From Simiduia litorea (lineage in GTDB: Bacteria; Pseudomonadota; Gammaproteobacteria; Pseudomonadales; Cellvibrionaceae), in contig NZ_AP031497.1 of the NCBI RefSeq assembly GCF_042853465.1, positions 4,030,001 to 4,094,000 of the forward strand: a stretch of DNA of 64,000 bases. Reading direction: 5' to 3'. Positions 1 through 10,000 of the stretch are shown here, piece by piece. Made by a program: the position numbers and the translations under genes. Position 1 is the first letter of the stretch. Every line of letters starts with the position of its first letter. The notes under the pieces are model-generated. The model saw only the letters and a list, made by a program, of their open reading frames with translations, did no database searches and was not told where the DNA came from.

Positions 1-99
1 GCGAAAACGGTAACTTTTGGCTTTATCTGGATGGGTGTACTTTGTTTTAGTGCCGATGCCCTGCACCGGCGATCACGCGCCACTGCCACTCAGGCTTGA
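1..99 (+). CDS. rarD: EamA/RarD-type permease, 3' end only
   Basis: An open frame enters at base 1 and ends at TGA 97-99, giving 32 C-terminal residues. They contain VTFGFIW, a hydrophobic stretch and a basic tail (HRRSR). This closely resembles the last transmembrane helix and tail of RarD/EamA drug-metabolite transporters, where VTFxFIWxAL is followed by a short Arg-rich cytoplasmic tail (established family knowledge, recalled). The rest of the gene lies outside the window. Its stop codon overlaps the -35 hexamer proposed for the next gene. With so little sequence the substrate cannot be stated, and another EamA paralogue is possible. Confidence 0.6.
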   Translation, partial: AKTVTFGFIWMGVLCFSADALHRRSRATATQA

Positions 100-141
100 C
101 AAAACTCAGAAATAAAACATACTGATATCACAATGATATCA
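96..141 (+). promoter_or_regulatory. Promoter with paired TGATATCA palindromes (putative operator)
   Basis: TTGACA at 96-101 is followed after 17 bases by a weak -10 (ATACTG, 119-124). Overlapping and just downstream are two copies of the self-complementary octamer TGATATCA, at 123-130 and 134-141, separated by CAA. The arrangement lies 22 bases upstream of the SPFH gene start. The symmetry and position suggest a repressor operator. The neighbouring ribbon-helix-helix protein (1102-1305) is the obvious candidate binder, which is inference. Confidence 0.5.
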
Positions 142-163
142 ACTTTGTTTTTGGAGTTACGCC

Positions 164-1021
164 ATGCATACGGAATTTGACGGTAAAAGCCGGTCGGGTT
201 ATCTCATGATTTTGGTGCTGCTTGCACTGCAAGGCTTAGGGGTTTCTTTGATTATTGGTGGGCCAATGCCCATTAAGTTACTCGCGCTGGTGGCGTCAAT
301 CGTAGTTTTTATCTGTTGGTTCGGCCTGTATATGGTACACCCCAACCAAGGCAAGGTACTGCAACTATTCGGCAACTACAAAGGCACAGATCGCAGCCCT
401 GGCCTGCGCTGGAACAACCCACTCTACAGCAAGCGCGCAGTTAGCTTGCGGGTGCGCAACTTTGAGAGCGGGCGGCTAAAAGTGAACGATGCCAACGGCA
501 ACCCCATCGAAATTGCCGCGGTTATCGTTTGGCGCGTGGTGGACACAGCAGAAGCGGTATTTGAGGTAGATGACTACGAACACTATGTCACCATTCAAAG
601 TGAGGCCGCGCTGCGCAACCTCACCACTAGCTACCCTTACGAGCACGACGAAGACGACCATCGCTTAACCCTGCGTGGCCACTCCAGCGCCATCGCTGAG
701 AAGTTGCGCACGGAAGTTCAAGAGCGCCTCGGCAAGGCCGGCGTCGATGTGCTTGAAGCGCGTTTATCACATCTAGCCTATGCGCCAGAGATTGCCCAAG
801 CCATGCTCCAGCGCCAACAAGCGAGCGCCATATTGGCAGCCCGACGCCTTATCGTTAAGGGCGCCGTCAGTATGGTCAAAGATGCCATTGAGCAACTCAG
901 CGCCGAGCAGGTTGTGGAGCTAGACGATGAGCGCAAAGCGGCCATGGTGAGCAACTTACTGGTGGTACTGTGCGGCGAACATAACGCACAACCGATACTC
1001 AATGCGGGCTCGCTCTACTAA
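164..1021 (+). CDS. SPFH/Band 7 domain membrane protein
   Basis: 285 aa. Two hydrophobic segments near the N-terminus (about residues 13-35 and 38-58) precede an SPFH/prohibitin-type region (about 60-230) containing a typical N-P-L-Y-S stretch and YAPEIAQAMLQRQQA, the helical end of SPFH domains. SPFH proteins form membrane-anchored scaffolds linked to membrane stress and microdomains. The precise role of this branch is not known. ATG 164 is preceded by GGAG (153-156). A small ribbon-helix-helix gene follows about 80 bp downstream in the same direction, a pairing often seen for this SPFH subgroup, and a palindromic operator-like element lies upstream, suggesting joint regulation. Confidence 0.85.
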   Translation: MHTEFDGKSRSGYLMILVLLALQGLGVSLIIGGPMPIKLLALVASIVVFICWFGLYMVHPNQGKVLQLFGNYKGTDRSPGLRWNNPLYSKRAVSLRVRNFESGRLKVNDANGNPIEIAAVIVWRVVDTAEAVFEVDDYEHYVTIQSEAALRNLTTSYPYEHDEDDHRLTLRGHSSAIAEKLRTEVQERLGKAGVDVLEARLSHLAYAPEIAQAMLQRQQASAILAARRLIVKGAVSMVKDAIEQLSAEQVVELDDERKAAMVSNLLVVLCGEHNAQPILNAGSLY

Positions 1022-1101
1022 GTAAGGTTAGGTGCTAACCCCATTCATCAACTCACGGGTCAACGGGCGCTCCTGGCGCCCATCTTGAAAAAGGGACAGT
1101 C

Positions 1102-1305
1102 GTGGCTAAAAAAGCCTATCCGCTACGCATTAATGAATCCGTTCTCAACGCCATGCAGCGCTGGGCAGATGACGACCTGCGTAGCTTAAATGCACAGATT
1201 GAATATGTGTTAAGGGATGCGCTGGTTAAAAGTGGCCGAGTCAAATTAGTGCAATCGGTCATCACTGAACTCGAACACATAGAGCCAAACAAAACCTCAG
1301 ATTAA
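1102..1305 (+). CDS. Arc-type ribbon-helix-helix DNA-binding protein
   Basis: 67 aa, GTG start at 1102 after AGGGACAG (1092-1099). The N-terminal pattern KKAYPLRIN followed by two predicted helices, with SLNAQIEYVLRDAL in the second, is the Arc/MetJ ribbon-helix-helix fold: one beta strand for the DNA major groove and two helices for dimerisation. Such proteins are repressors, sometimes antitoxins. No toxin partner is visible; the upstream neighbour is an SPFH protein, so autoregulation of the SPFH-Arc pair is the simplest reading. The operator could be the TGATATCA pair at 123-141 or the ATATCGGC inverted repeat at 1362-1379. Confidence 0.75.
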   Translation: MAKKAYPLRINESVLNAMQRWADDDLRSLNAQIEYVLRDALVKSGRVKLVQSVITELEHIEPNKTSD

Positions 1306-1361
1306 CGCTCGCCAGTGTTCAGTCTCCATCGCCCACACCATCCTCCCCCCATGCAGCCCCA

Positions 1362-1379
1362 ATATCGGCCTGCCGATAT
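1362..1379. repeat. Perfect 8-bp inverted repeat with 2-nt spacer
   Basis: ATATCGGC-CT-GCCGATAT. The short spacer and absence of a T-tract argue against a terminator and for a dimeric regulator site. It lies between the Arc-like gene and the XRE gene, about 195 bp before the latter's start. No other gene is visible in 1306-1573. Confidence 0.4.
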
Positions 1380-1573
1380 CTTCTCGGCGGTATTAAAACA
1401 AGCAATCTGGTAAACCAAGTGCTAGGGAGGCAAAGCGATAAACCACCGCCTTTAAACAATATTTTATGTCGCTAAGTTATTGATTTATAGTGGGTGTCAG
1501 GTGTTTGTCGGGTTCGAGGCGTGGTTGTCGGGATGCGGTTTTCACTAGTCTGGCCACACAGCAAGGAGGAAAC

Positions 1574-2062
1574 ATGATTATCAGGAAACTGCGTTTACAA
1601 AAAGGCTGGTCGCAAGAACAGCTCGCCGAACTCTCTGGCCTTTCCGTTCGCACAATACAGCGAATCGAAAGAGGCCAGACAGCCGGGCTAGAAACACTGA
1701 AATCCCTCGCTGCTGTATTTGACGTTGAACTATCAACCTTACAGCCAGAGGCAACACCTATGTCAGACCGCAACGATACCAAGCTAACACCTTCGCTCGA
1801 GACAGACGAGCGAGACGCTCTCGAGTATGTACGCGACCTAAAGGGTTTCTATTCGAACTTAACCACCTATATTTTAGTCATTGGCTTTCTCTTCTTTATC
1901 AACCTCACCACTAGCCCAGGCTATATTTGGGCATGGTGGCCGGCCTTCGGCTGGGGCATAGGTGTAGCCATACACGCGCTTAACGTGTTTGAAATTACCA
2001 ATATGTTCGGCCCCGATTGGGAGCGGAAACAGGTTGAAAAACGCCTAGGGCGCAAGCTTTAA
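1574..2062 (+). CDS. XRE-family regulator fused to a 2TM membrane domain
   Basis: 162 aa from ATG 1574, chosen because AAGGAGGA (1563-1570) sits just upstream; a longer frame from 1490 has no ribosome site. Residues 1-60 form a lambda-repressor-type helix-turn-helix (QLAELSGLSVRTIQRIERG, then LETLKSLAAVFDV). Residues about 95-140 carry two hydrophobic helices in the pattern of the 2TM domain (Y-I-L-V-I-G-F-L-F-F-I-N-L and WAWWPAFGWGIGVAIHAL), ending with the conserved WERKQVEKRL tail. This architecture gives a membrane-tethered transcription regulator. Target genes are unknown; it is probably monocistronic. Confidence 0.85.
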   Translation: MIIRKLRLQKGWSQEQLAELSGLSVRTIQRIERGQTAGLETLKSLAAVFDVELSTLQPEATPMSDRNDTKLTPSLETDERDALEYVRDLKGFYSNLTTYILVIGFLFFINLTTSPGYIWAWWPAFGWGIGVAIHALNVFEITNMFGPDWERKQVEKRLGRKL

Positions 2063-2141
2063 AGCAGGTCTCGTTGACGCCCCTCAAACTCTTTTACTGA
2101 AGCAGCCGCGACGTTGACAACACAACAAATTGGAGGTTGGT

Positions 2142-2495
2142 GTGAACCAACATGAAAAACTCAACTATGTGGAGTGGCCGGCGATGGATATCGGCGCAAC
2201 TAAACGATTTTTTGAAGCCGTTTTTAGCTGGCAATTCACCGATTATGGGCCCGACTACGCCGCCTTTAATCACCAAGGCATCGAAGGTGGGTTTTACACG
2301 GCACCACTGTGCTCGCGATCAGATCAGGGCGGAGCGCTATTGGTTTTCTTTAGCGAGGATTTAGAGCAAACCTTAGCTAAGGTCGAGCGCTTCGGTGGCC
2401 AAGTGTGTAAGCCCATCTTTGACTTCCCGGGCGGCAGGCGCTTTCATTTTCTTGAGCCGAGCGGCAATGAACTGGCAGTATGGGCGGATAAATAA
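2142..2495 (+). CDS. VOC-superfamily (glyoxalase/bleomycin-resistance fold) protein
   Basis: 117 aa from GTG 2142, preferred over TTG 2130 because GGAGG (2132-2136) is placed correctly for 2142. One vicinal-oxygen-chelate unit is present: VEWPAMDIGATKRFFEAVFSW at the start, a beta-rich middle, and FPGGRRFHFLEPSGNELAVW at the end, with the C-terminal Glu of the E-x-A-V-W strand a likely metal ligand. The family includes glyoxalase I, dioxygenases and antibiotic-binding proteins; this short form is usually annotated only as VOC family. Substrate unknown. The gene converges on chpC with an AT-rich inverted repeat between them. Confidence 0.8.
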   Translation: MNQHEKLNYVEWPAMDIGATKRFFEAVFSWQFTDYGPDYAAFNHQGIEGGFYTAPLCSRSDQGGALLVFFSEDLEQTLAKVERFGGQVCKPIFDFPGGRRFHFLEPSGNELAVWADK

Positions 2496-2513
2496 GGAGA
2501 ATAAATCTAAACC

Positions 2514-2553
2514 TCGAAATATTAAGGGCGATTAATTCATCTTAATATTTCGA
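2514..2553. terminator. AT-rich perfect 13-bp inverted repeat between convergent genes
   Basis: Arms at 2514-2526 and 2541-2553 (TCGAAATATTAAG and its exact complement) flank a 14-base loop, positioned between the VOC stop (2495) and the chpC stop (2574). Position suggests a bidirectional terminator. The stem is weak (mostly A/T), and there is no T-tract on the plus side, so a protein-binding site is an alternative. Confidence 0.45.
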
Positions 2554-2573
2554 TAGTTATGATGTGGGCTGAA

Positions 2574-3068
2574 TTAAATAGCGCCACCATTTCTGCGGTA
2601 ATCTAAAATCACTTGCTCCAATGCACCAACATCGGGAATGGAACAAATTTCACCTTCTAAGTCGACGCGAATGCGCTCGAAAGGTTTAATCTGGACGCCT
2701 TCAACCTCGTGAATAATGCTTGCTAAGACACGGCTCAAGCGCGGGATACCCTGCGTTTGAATCGCAAAAAAAGGCAACTCGTCGTTAACGCCGGTATTGT
2801 TAAACACTGCAATACGCGTGCGAGGGCCAATATCGCCAACGGCTTCTCCGCGCAGCGCCTCCAAGGAAATCAACGGTAACTTTTGCTTACGCCATTCAAA
2901 AACACCTAATAGCCAATCCGGGGCATCGGGAACAAGTTCTGGCCGAGCGTAGGGAACAATTTCTGCAATGGACACTGTAGGCGCTAGCATCGCATGCTCG
3001 CTCATGGGCAGAATGAGGCTTGGAATATCCATGGCCATTTGATTTTGGATGGCTGCTTTTGCTTTCAT
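2574..3068 (-). CDS. chpC: CheW-like chemotaxis coupling protein ChpC
   Basis: 164 aa with one CheW domain (about residues 30-155): VSIAEIVPYARPELVPDAPDWLLGV..WRKQKLPLISLE is the CheW beta-barrel signature. In P. aeruginosa ChpC is a second CheW-like protein of the Pil-Chp system, accessory to twitching motility. AGG precedes the ATG. It is the last gene of the minus-strand run pilG-pilH-pilI-pilJ-pilK-chpA-chpB-chpC, about 50 bp after chpB. Confidence 0.85.
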   Translation of the reverse strand: MKAKAAIQNQMAMDIPSLILPMSEHAMLAPTVSIAEIVPYARPELVPDAPDWLLGVFEWRKQKLPLISLEALRGEAVGDIGPRTRIAVFNNTGVNDELPFFAIQTQGIPRLSRVLASIIHEVEGVQIKPFERIRVDLEGEICSIPDVGALEQVILDYRRNGGAI

Positions 3069-3117
3069 ATTTTCGCCTGATTTTTAGTAAATGCACCCTA
3101 CCCGGGTAAAACAAATT

Positions 3118-4023
3118 CTACGTCGTTTTCAACTGTTTGCGAGCGATAAACTCAGCCGCCAACGCTTTGGGATCGCCCTCAAAGGTCACCGTACCTGTGG
3201 CACGCACTTCATCCGGCATACTCGAAACCGTGCAACTAGGTGCGGTCTGCGCCCAAACTGTACCACCTTGCTGGCGCATTAAGCGAACCGCCGCTTTTCC
3301 ATCGTTGCCCATACCGGTGAACACAATAACGCCAGACTTAGCTCCGTATATCGACGCCACGTTTGCCACTATTTGATTAATAGCCGGCTTGTAGCTACCA
3401 GACCAAGGCTTCGGATTTACCACAAGCGAGCCATTGGCTTGCACTTCGGCCTGTTCATCCGGCCTAATAATGAGCACTTGATTATTGGCCACTAACGCGC
3501 CGTTCACTGCCAAAACAGCGGGGAACTTTGTCCCTTTGCTGATTGCCTGAGCAAGATTAACATCAAAGCCCTGATCAATATGTTGTGCGTAGATAAACGC
3601 GACATTCAACCCTAAAGGCAACTCACTCAAAAACAATTTCACCGCCGCAGGGCCGCCGGTGGATGCTGCTAACACCCAAACTTCATCTGGCACATCACGC
3701 TGACTCGCCACATTCACCATGCCTGGGATCTGGCGTAATTTACTCGATACCCTTCGATGCCATGTCGATTCTTGCACGAGTTGTCCATCGTCAAAAATCA
3801 CCGGCACATCGAGACCTTTCAGCCATTCTTCAGCGACTGGGTTTTCCCGATCACCGTCGAAAACAACAACCCAGGCATCGGCAATAATTGCATCAATATT
3901 GTCGCGATCATCGCAATCTAGAACAGCGCTAACTTGGTAGCCCTGCTCAATAATGAGCTTCTTGTAAAGCGCCTGCAAACCGGGATTTTCCAACAACAAC
4001 CCGATTCGAAATAGATCTTTCAA
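3118..4023 (-). CDS. chpB: CheB-type methylesterase ChpB
   Basis: 301 aa. The C-terminal half (about 115-295) is a CheB methylesterase: AASTGG holds the nucleophilic Ser, AQHID the catalytic His, and FTGMGNDGK the Asp. It would demethylate glutamyl methyl esters on PilJ, opposing PilK. The N-terminal 110 residues sit where a receiver domain is expected but lack the acidic DD pair and phospho-Asp motif, so phosphorylation control is doubtful; I recall that Pseudomonas ChpB is similarly divergent. The start is TTG 4023 with a strong AAGGAAGAG site. Confidence 0.88.
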   Translation of the reverse strand: MKDLFRIGLLLENPGLQALYKKLIIEQGYQVSAVLDCDDRDNIDAIIADAWVVVFDGDRENPVAEEWLKGLDVPVIFDDGQLVQESTWHRRVSSKLRQIPGMVNVASQRDVPDEVWVLAASTGGPAAVKLFLSELPLGLNVAFIYAQHIDQGFDVNLAQAISKGTKFPAVLAVNGALVANNQVLIIRPDEQAEVQANGSLVVNPKPWSGSYKPAINQIVANVASIYGAKSGVIVFTGMGNDGKAAVRLMRQQGGTVWAQTAPSCTVSSMPDEVRATGTVTFEGDPKALAAEFIARKQLKTT

Positions 4024-4062
4024 ACTGACTCTTCCTTGAATCCACTTTCACTCGCCCGTGAG

Positions 4063-7000
4063 TTAGTGTTGATTCTCACCACTCAACTCGCGAATATTGG
4101 CCAATAGACCATCCTCTTGATAGGGTTTACCCATATATTTATTAACCCCCAAACTGAAGGCGCGCTCGCGATGCTTATCGCCAGTACGCGAGGTAATCAT
4201 AATAATAGGTATATGCTTCAAGCGGCTGGTCGAACGAATGTTTTTGGCAACTTCAAAACCATCCATCCGCGGCATTTCAATATCCAGCAACATCACATCT
4301 GGGATGACATCTTGCAATATTCTTAAGGCATCCGCGCCATCTTTTGCCGTGATAACGTTATAACCCTCTCGCTCCAAGAACCGGCTCGTTACTTTACGCA
4401 CGGTTACCGAGTCATCCACCACCATCACCAAGCGCGCCGAATCTTCTTCGTCGACAGACGAGGGGGCATTCAACAATTGGGCTTGCGTAAGACTGAGCGC
4501 GGCTTCCTTACGGATCATGGCATGCAGATCCAAAATAACGACCACGCTACCATCACCCATCACCGTGGCACCGGATAGGCCTTGCACAGTACTGAACTGA
4601 TGCCCCAAGGTCTTTACCACAATTTCTCGGCTACCCATTAGAGTATCAACCTGCAAGGCTACAGCATGCTCAGAACTACGCACCAAAATCACCGGCAGTG
4701 GCAACGCATGACCTTCCAATTTTGGCCTGAGTTCTTTATTCAGCATATTACCTAAATAACGCACGCGATAATTTTCGCCCGCGTACTCAAAACGCGCATC
4801 GGTATCTTGATAATAATGCTCTAGTTCGAACGGACTAACACGCACGATACCTTCAATCGTGTTCAAAGGAATAGCGTAGCGGTCGTCGCCAATCAACACC
4901 ATCAAGGCGCGGTTTACCGATACGGTAAACGGCAAACGAATCACAAACTCGGTACCTTCGCCATAGCGCGAGTCGATGTACATCGCGCCACCGAGCTGCT
5001 TAATCTCCGAGTGAACTACGTCCATTCCGACCCCACGACCAGAAATTTGCGTCACTTTTTCGGCAGTCGTAAAGCCCGCCGATAAAATAAACTGCATGAT
5101 TTCTTGATCGCTTAACTTAGCATCTGCCGCCATTAAGCCGCGCTCAATGGCCTTTGCTTTTACCCGATCCAGGTTAATACCGCGACCATCGTCAGCCAAA
5201 CGCAACACCACGTCGCCGCCTTCGCGACCTAAACTTAAAACGATACGTCCTTCGCTCTCTTTACCCGCGGCCCGACGGCCAGCTGCATCTTCAATACCGT
5301 GATCCACAGCATTGCGCAACATATGCTCTAGCGGTGCGACCATGCGCTCCAACACCGACCGGTCCATTTCGCCTTCGGCATTATCTAATTCAAAACTAAC
5401 CTGCTTATCAAGTTCCGTAGCCACCTGCCGCACAATTCGACGCAGCCTTGGCACCAAGCGTGAAAAAGGCACCATGCGCGAGCGCATTAAGCCTTCTTGC
5501 AAATCCGTATTAATACGTGATTGCTGCAACAAAAGCGTTTCTGCATCGCGGGTTTTATCCGTCAACGTGCTCTTCAGATCCAACAAATCCGAAGCCGACT
5601 CAATCAAAGACTTTGATAGTTGTTGCAATTGAGAGTATCGATCCATTTCTAGAGGATCGAAGTCTTCCGTGTCTTGTAACTGCTCTTGACGGAAAATAAT
5701 TTGTGCTTCAGTTTCAATATCTAAGCGACGAAGCTGTTCCTGCAAACGCGAAATAGTGGATTCCATTTCGTCAATCGCAACACCAATTTCACTGACCTGC
5801 TCTTCCATTCGACCACGCGAGATGGACGTTTCACCGGCAAGGTTTACCAGATCTTCCAGCAGATCAGCAGATATCTTTACCACTTCCTGCGGTTGATTGC
5901 GCTTAACGGCCAGTTGCGCGGCTGCCCGACTTTGCTTGCTTGCCTCTTTCGACTTAGTACCTGCCACTGAAGGTGCGGGTGCGCGAGGGTTAAAAGGAAT
6001 AACATCAGCCGAGGTATAAGGTCTGTGCGGCACGACTTGCTGGCTAGTTTGCTGCGCCGGTTTTGGCTCTACAACCTCAGCAATGTCTGCCTGCTCCGTA
6101 TCAGCGGCTTGATCACTTTCATCATTGGCAGACGCCGGTGTAGATGCCTCAGTACTATCGTCGGTTGCGCTACCCAGGGTAGAGAGATCGGTTTTAGCGG
6201 CCTTATCAATGGCTCGCATTGCCTCGGCTAGGCCTTCTGGCTCATAGCTTTGTACCGCGACTCTGACTTTTTCTGTGCCGTTTAGCAGTAAATCCTGATA
6301 TTGATGCATAACGTCAAAGAGCTGTGCATCAACTTCAATACCGTTGTTTTCGCGACCAATAAGGTAAGTTTCGAATTCGTGAGAAATATCACCTAAGCCG
6401 GTGAGGCCTGCCAAGCGAGCACCACCCTTTAAGGTATGCAGAATTCGCTTCAGCTCATCTAAATAAGTACTGCTCGACCAATCTTCAGACCAACCATTGA
6501 TGGCGTGATCTGTTTCTTCGAGAAGTTCGTCGGCCTCTTCCAGAAAAATCTCAAAAATTTCTGGATCAATTTCCTCTTCAGCGATATCCGAAACGTGCTC
6601 TGCAATCGCTAGAGGTGCACTGGGCACTTCTGCTTCTGCTTCTGCTTCTGCTTCTGCTTCTGCTTCTGCTTCCAGTATTATATTTAACTCAGTTTCTTCC
6701 GCCGCAACGGTTTGATCACTAGGCTCGATAATAAAGGGCGTTGGGTCTTCTTCTGGCTCAAGCTCAACATCCTGCACATCAGGCAATGTCAGCTCTAATT
6801 CCTCAGATTCAATCACTGAGTCATTCGAAGAATAATCTAAGCTAATGTCTGCTTCGCTTTCCGGCTCGGCCTCAAGTGCTTCGGAGGGTAGTGTGAAAAC
6901 AATATCCTCGTCCGATTCTTCTGGCAATAAATCAGCGGGAATTTCGCCACCGAGATCAATCGGCGCGAGGGAGACCAAAGACACCATAATATCATCGGCG

Positions 7001-10000
7001 ACTGGCGTGATATTTTGACCCGCGGCCACGGCATCAACCATGTCTAGCAATGCATCGTGGCCGGTATGTAAAATCCCGTAGCCAACTGCATCAATGGTCA
7101 CTTGACCCGCCGCAACGCCCTCATACACTTGTTTAAGCTGACCGCTTAAACCACTCATTTGTACGAGGTTTGCGTGTTCTGCGCCTCTTTCTAAATTTGC
7201 TAACTCGCTGCAGAGTGCAGCCATTTGTTCTGTAACAATTCCCTCGTCTTGCCAGGCGCGCAGCATCTCGTCGGCACCCAAAAGAAGATTCATTTCCTCC
7301 GCCATAAAAATACTGAGCAGTTCAGGGTCTACCTTTCTTTTGCCCTGAATTTCAGCTTCCTGCTGGCGAATTAACGGCCCCACAGACAATTCTTTTAACT
7401 CGGCCACGCGAGCGATAAATTGTTGCAAGTGCGGAAACTCAACTTCTCGGCCAGCGGAAATATTTTCCAGAGCTGCACGAGTATAAGTTACCGCGTCGCC
7501 AATCAGCTGCAGTATGTCTTCGTCAATATTAACTTGGTAGGAACGCAGTTCTTTAACAAAGCGCTCTAGTGGCGTAGCCATTTCTGCAATGGATGCCACA
7601 TCTGCCATATGCGCACTGCCTTTTAGGGTATGCAGTGCACGCTGTAAATTTTCACTAGGGGGCGTATACAGAGGTGCCTGTTCTTGCATCTCAAGTACAA
7701 ACGCTTCCACTTCCTCTAAGTGGGTATTGGCCTCTGAGCCAAAAATCTCCCACAGCATGGAATCTGGCTCATTGTCATCGTCTTCCATGACAGGCGCTGC
7801 GGCACTCGGCTCGACGCCGGCCAGTAACTCCGCTGGAATATTACCCTTCGATAAACTCTCAGCCCATTCCCGATACTGCGTCGCTGCCACTTGATCTGGC
7901 ACCGGCTTTTTCTCTTGGAACGCATTGATCATGCCCGGGAAGAGGGCTACAACTCGCTCAATTAAATCCAAATGGATGGTATTAGGTTCTATGCTGCCAT
8001 CGATAATACGATTTAGCATATTCTCGATTGACCAGGCCAACTCACCGATATCCATGGCTTTAACCATGCGACCAGAGCCCTTCAGCGTATGGAAGGCTCG
8101 TCTAAATTCTGTGAGAGCTTCTTGATCATTGAAATCCTCTTTCCAACGCGGAAAAAATTCATTGATCGTTTCAATAACTTCTTCTGCTTCCTCGATAAAG
8201 ATTTCACGAATCTCTTCATCGACCTCGTCTTCTTCATCGACAACAGCAGGCTCTGCGGCAGCAGCAATTGGCGCCTCTACTTCAGGCACATGTGCGGGTG
8301 GCTCTATATCAAGCGCCGGTGCTGACTCTTCAACGTCACTCGATTGAACGCCGGGGCGATCGAGCTGAATGTCAGGCGTAGCCGGTAAATTCGCGTCGGC
8401 CTCAGGCGTGTCGATTTGAAGCTCGTCGCCCAAATCAAGGGCTTGGGTGTCTGCGCTGGCAGCTGCTTCAGTCTCTTCGGGCACAGGAACGTTCATGTCC
8501 ACATCTTCAACGCCCGCCATCTTTTTCAAGACAGTTTCAGCATTACTCGAGGTCGACGACGTTTCCGTTTTTAATTTACTTACCGCAACAGCGTAACCTA
8601 AGGCTTCCACACTCTCTTCTGCCACGCTCAGCAGAAGATCATCATCTTCGTCTAGATCGCCACCTAGGCGCTCTAAATAATATTCAACGCTTGTTATTGC
8701 GTCGGCCAAAATATCGAGCGTTGACCATTCTGGCGGCGTGCTAGCGCCCAACAGCTTTTCTTCTACAAAGCGAGCGCAAGCACCAATAATGCGAGCCGGC
8801 CTTGGTAGCGGCACCATGTCTAAACCACCGCGAATCTCGCGCAGCATGTTGGGCACATTACCTAAGTGAGACTGGCCCCACTGGGATGCGATGTATTCAA
8901 TCACCGCATCTTTTGCTTGTTCCAAACCATTACGGCACTCGCGCAACACTTGTTCTTGCGCTTCATTTAAGTTGATGTCGCGCAAAGGCACCTGGCCGCT
9001 TGCACTACCGGCGTTTCGCGCTAAATTTTGCAGGCCATTTTCAACATCGATGATTTCACCGGCAACGCCCATCAACACATCGTGGGTTAATGTTTCAGGC
9101 TGCTGAATAGCGCGATCCAGTACCGATGTTTGCGCTAAGATTTTTTGCCTTAGCGAACCGAGTCCCAATACCGCGAGCGTATCAGAAACACGCTTTAACA
9201 CTGGCAACGCGTCTTGAACATGTGCGGTTGAATTTTCACCCGTCAAACACATATCCATGGCATGTTTAATAATATCCAACTCGTCGCCAATGGCGGCAAC
9301 AACACTACGCATGGCCTCGCCATCTGGCCCGCTTAATAGGTCCTCATCGTCGGAATCTTCCGACTTTTCGGCTGGCAGCGCTTCGGCTAAACGGTATTTA
9401 GTCTTGATATTGCTCAGCTGCGGCGCCTGCGATTCGGCGCGCGCAATGTAATACAGTAAATTTTTTAACAGCTCATGAGGCGAGCCAGCCTTCAAGGCTT
9501 TTAAGCCGTGCACCGAAAGCACTTTTATTTCGCGATCGAGCTGACGCAGTAAATTTTTAACAGAGACGCTGGCTTCAATCGAGTCGTTTTGTAAACCCTC
9601 GATCAATGCAAGAGAAATTTCCCACAGCGGTTGGCGCGCAGTGCCCTGCGTCAACTTGTGAAGCTTGCTAAAAACTTTGTGTAAGTAAGTTAAACTTTCG
9701 TCGGTTTTAACACCGCGAATAACACCAGCGGCGGCCATTTGATACATCTGCCGCAGCTTCGTGACCATAGCGACGAATTGCTTCGGGTCCTCGGCAAGTG
9801 GGATGCGCTGACCGGTAATTTTTTTCGCCGCCGTCATATCGGGCGTAAAAAGTTGTGTCTCGGTAAGCAGACTTTCACCGCGCACGGCACGCAGATCATT
9901 TAGCAGTGGTAACACCATTGCAGGGTGATCTTTACGACTACTTTTAATGTGCTCCAAATAAAGCGGCAATTGCAAAATGGCCCGCATCAGGACTTCTTGC

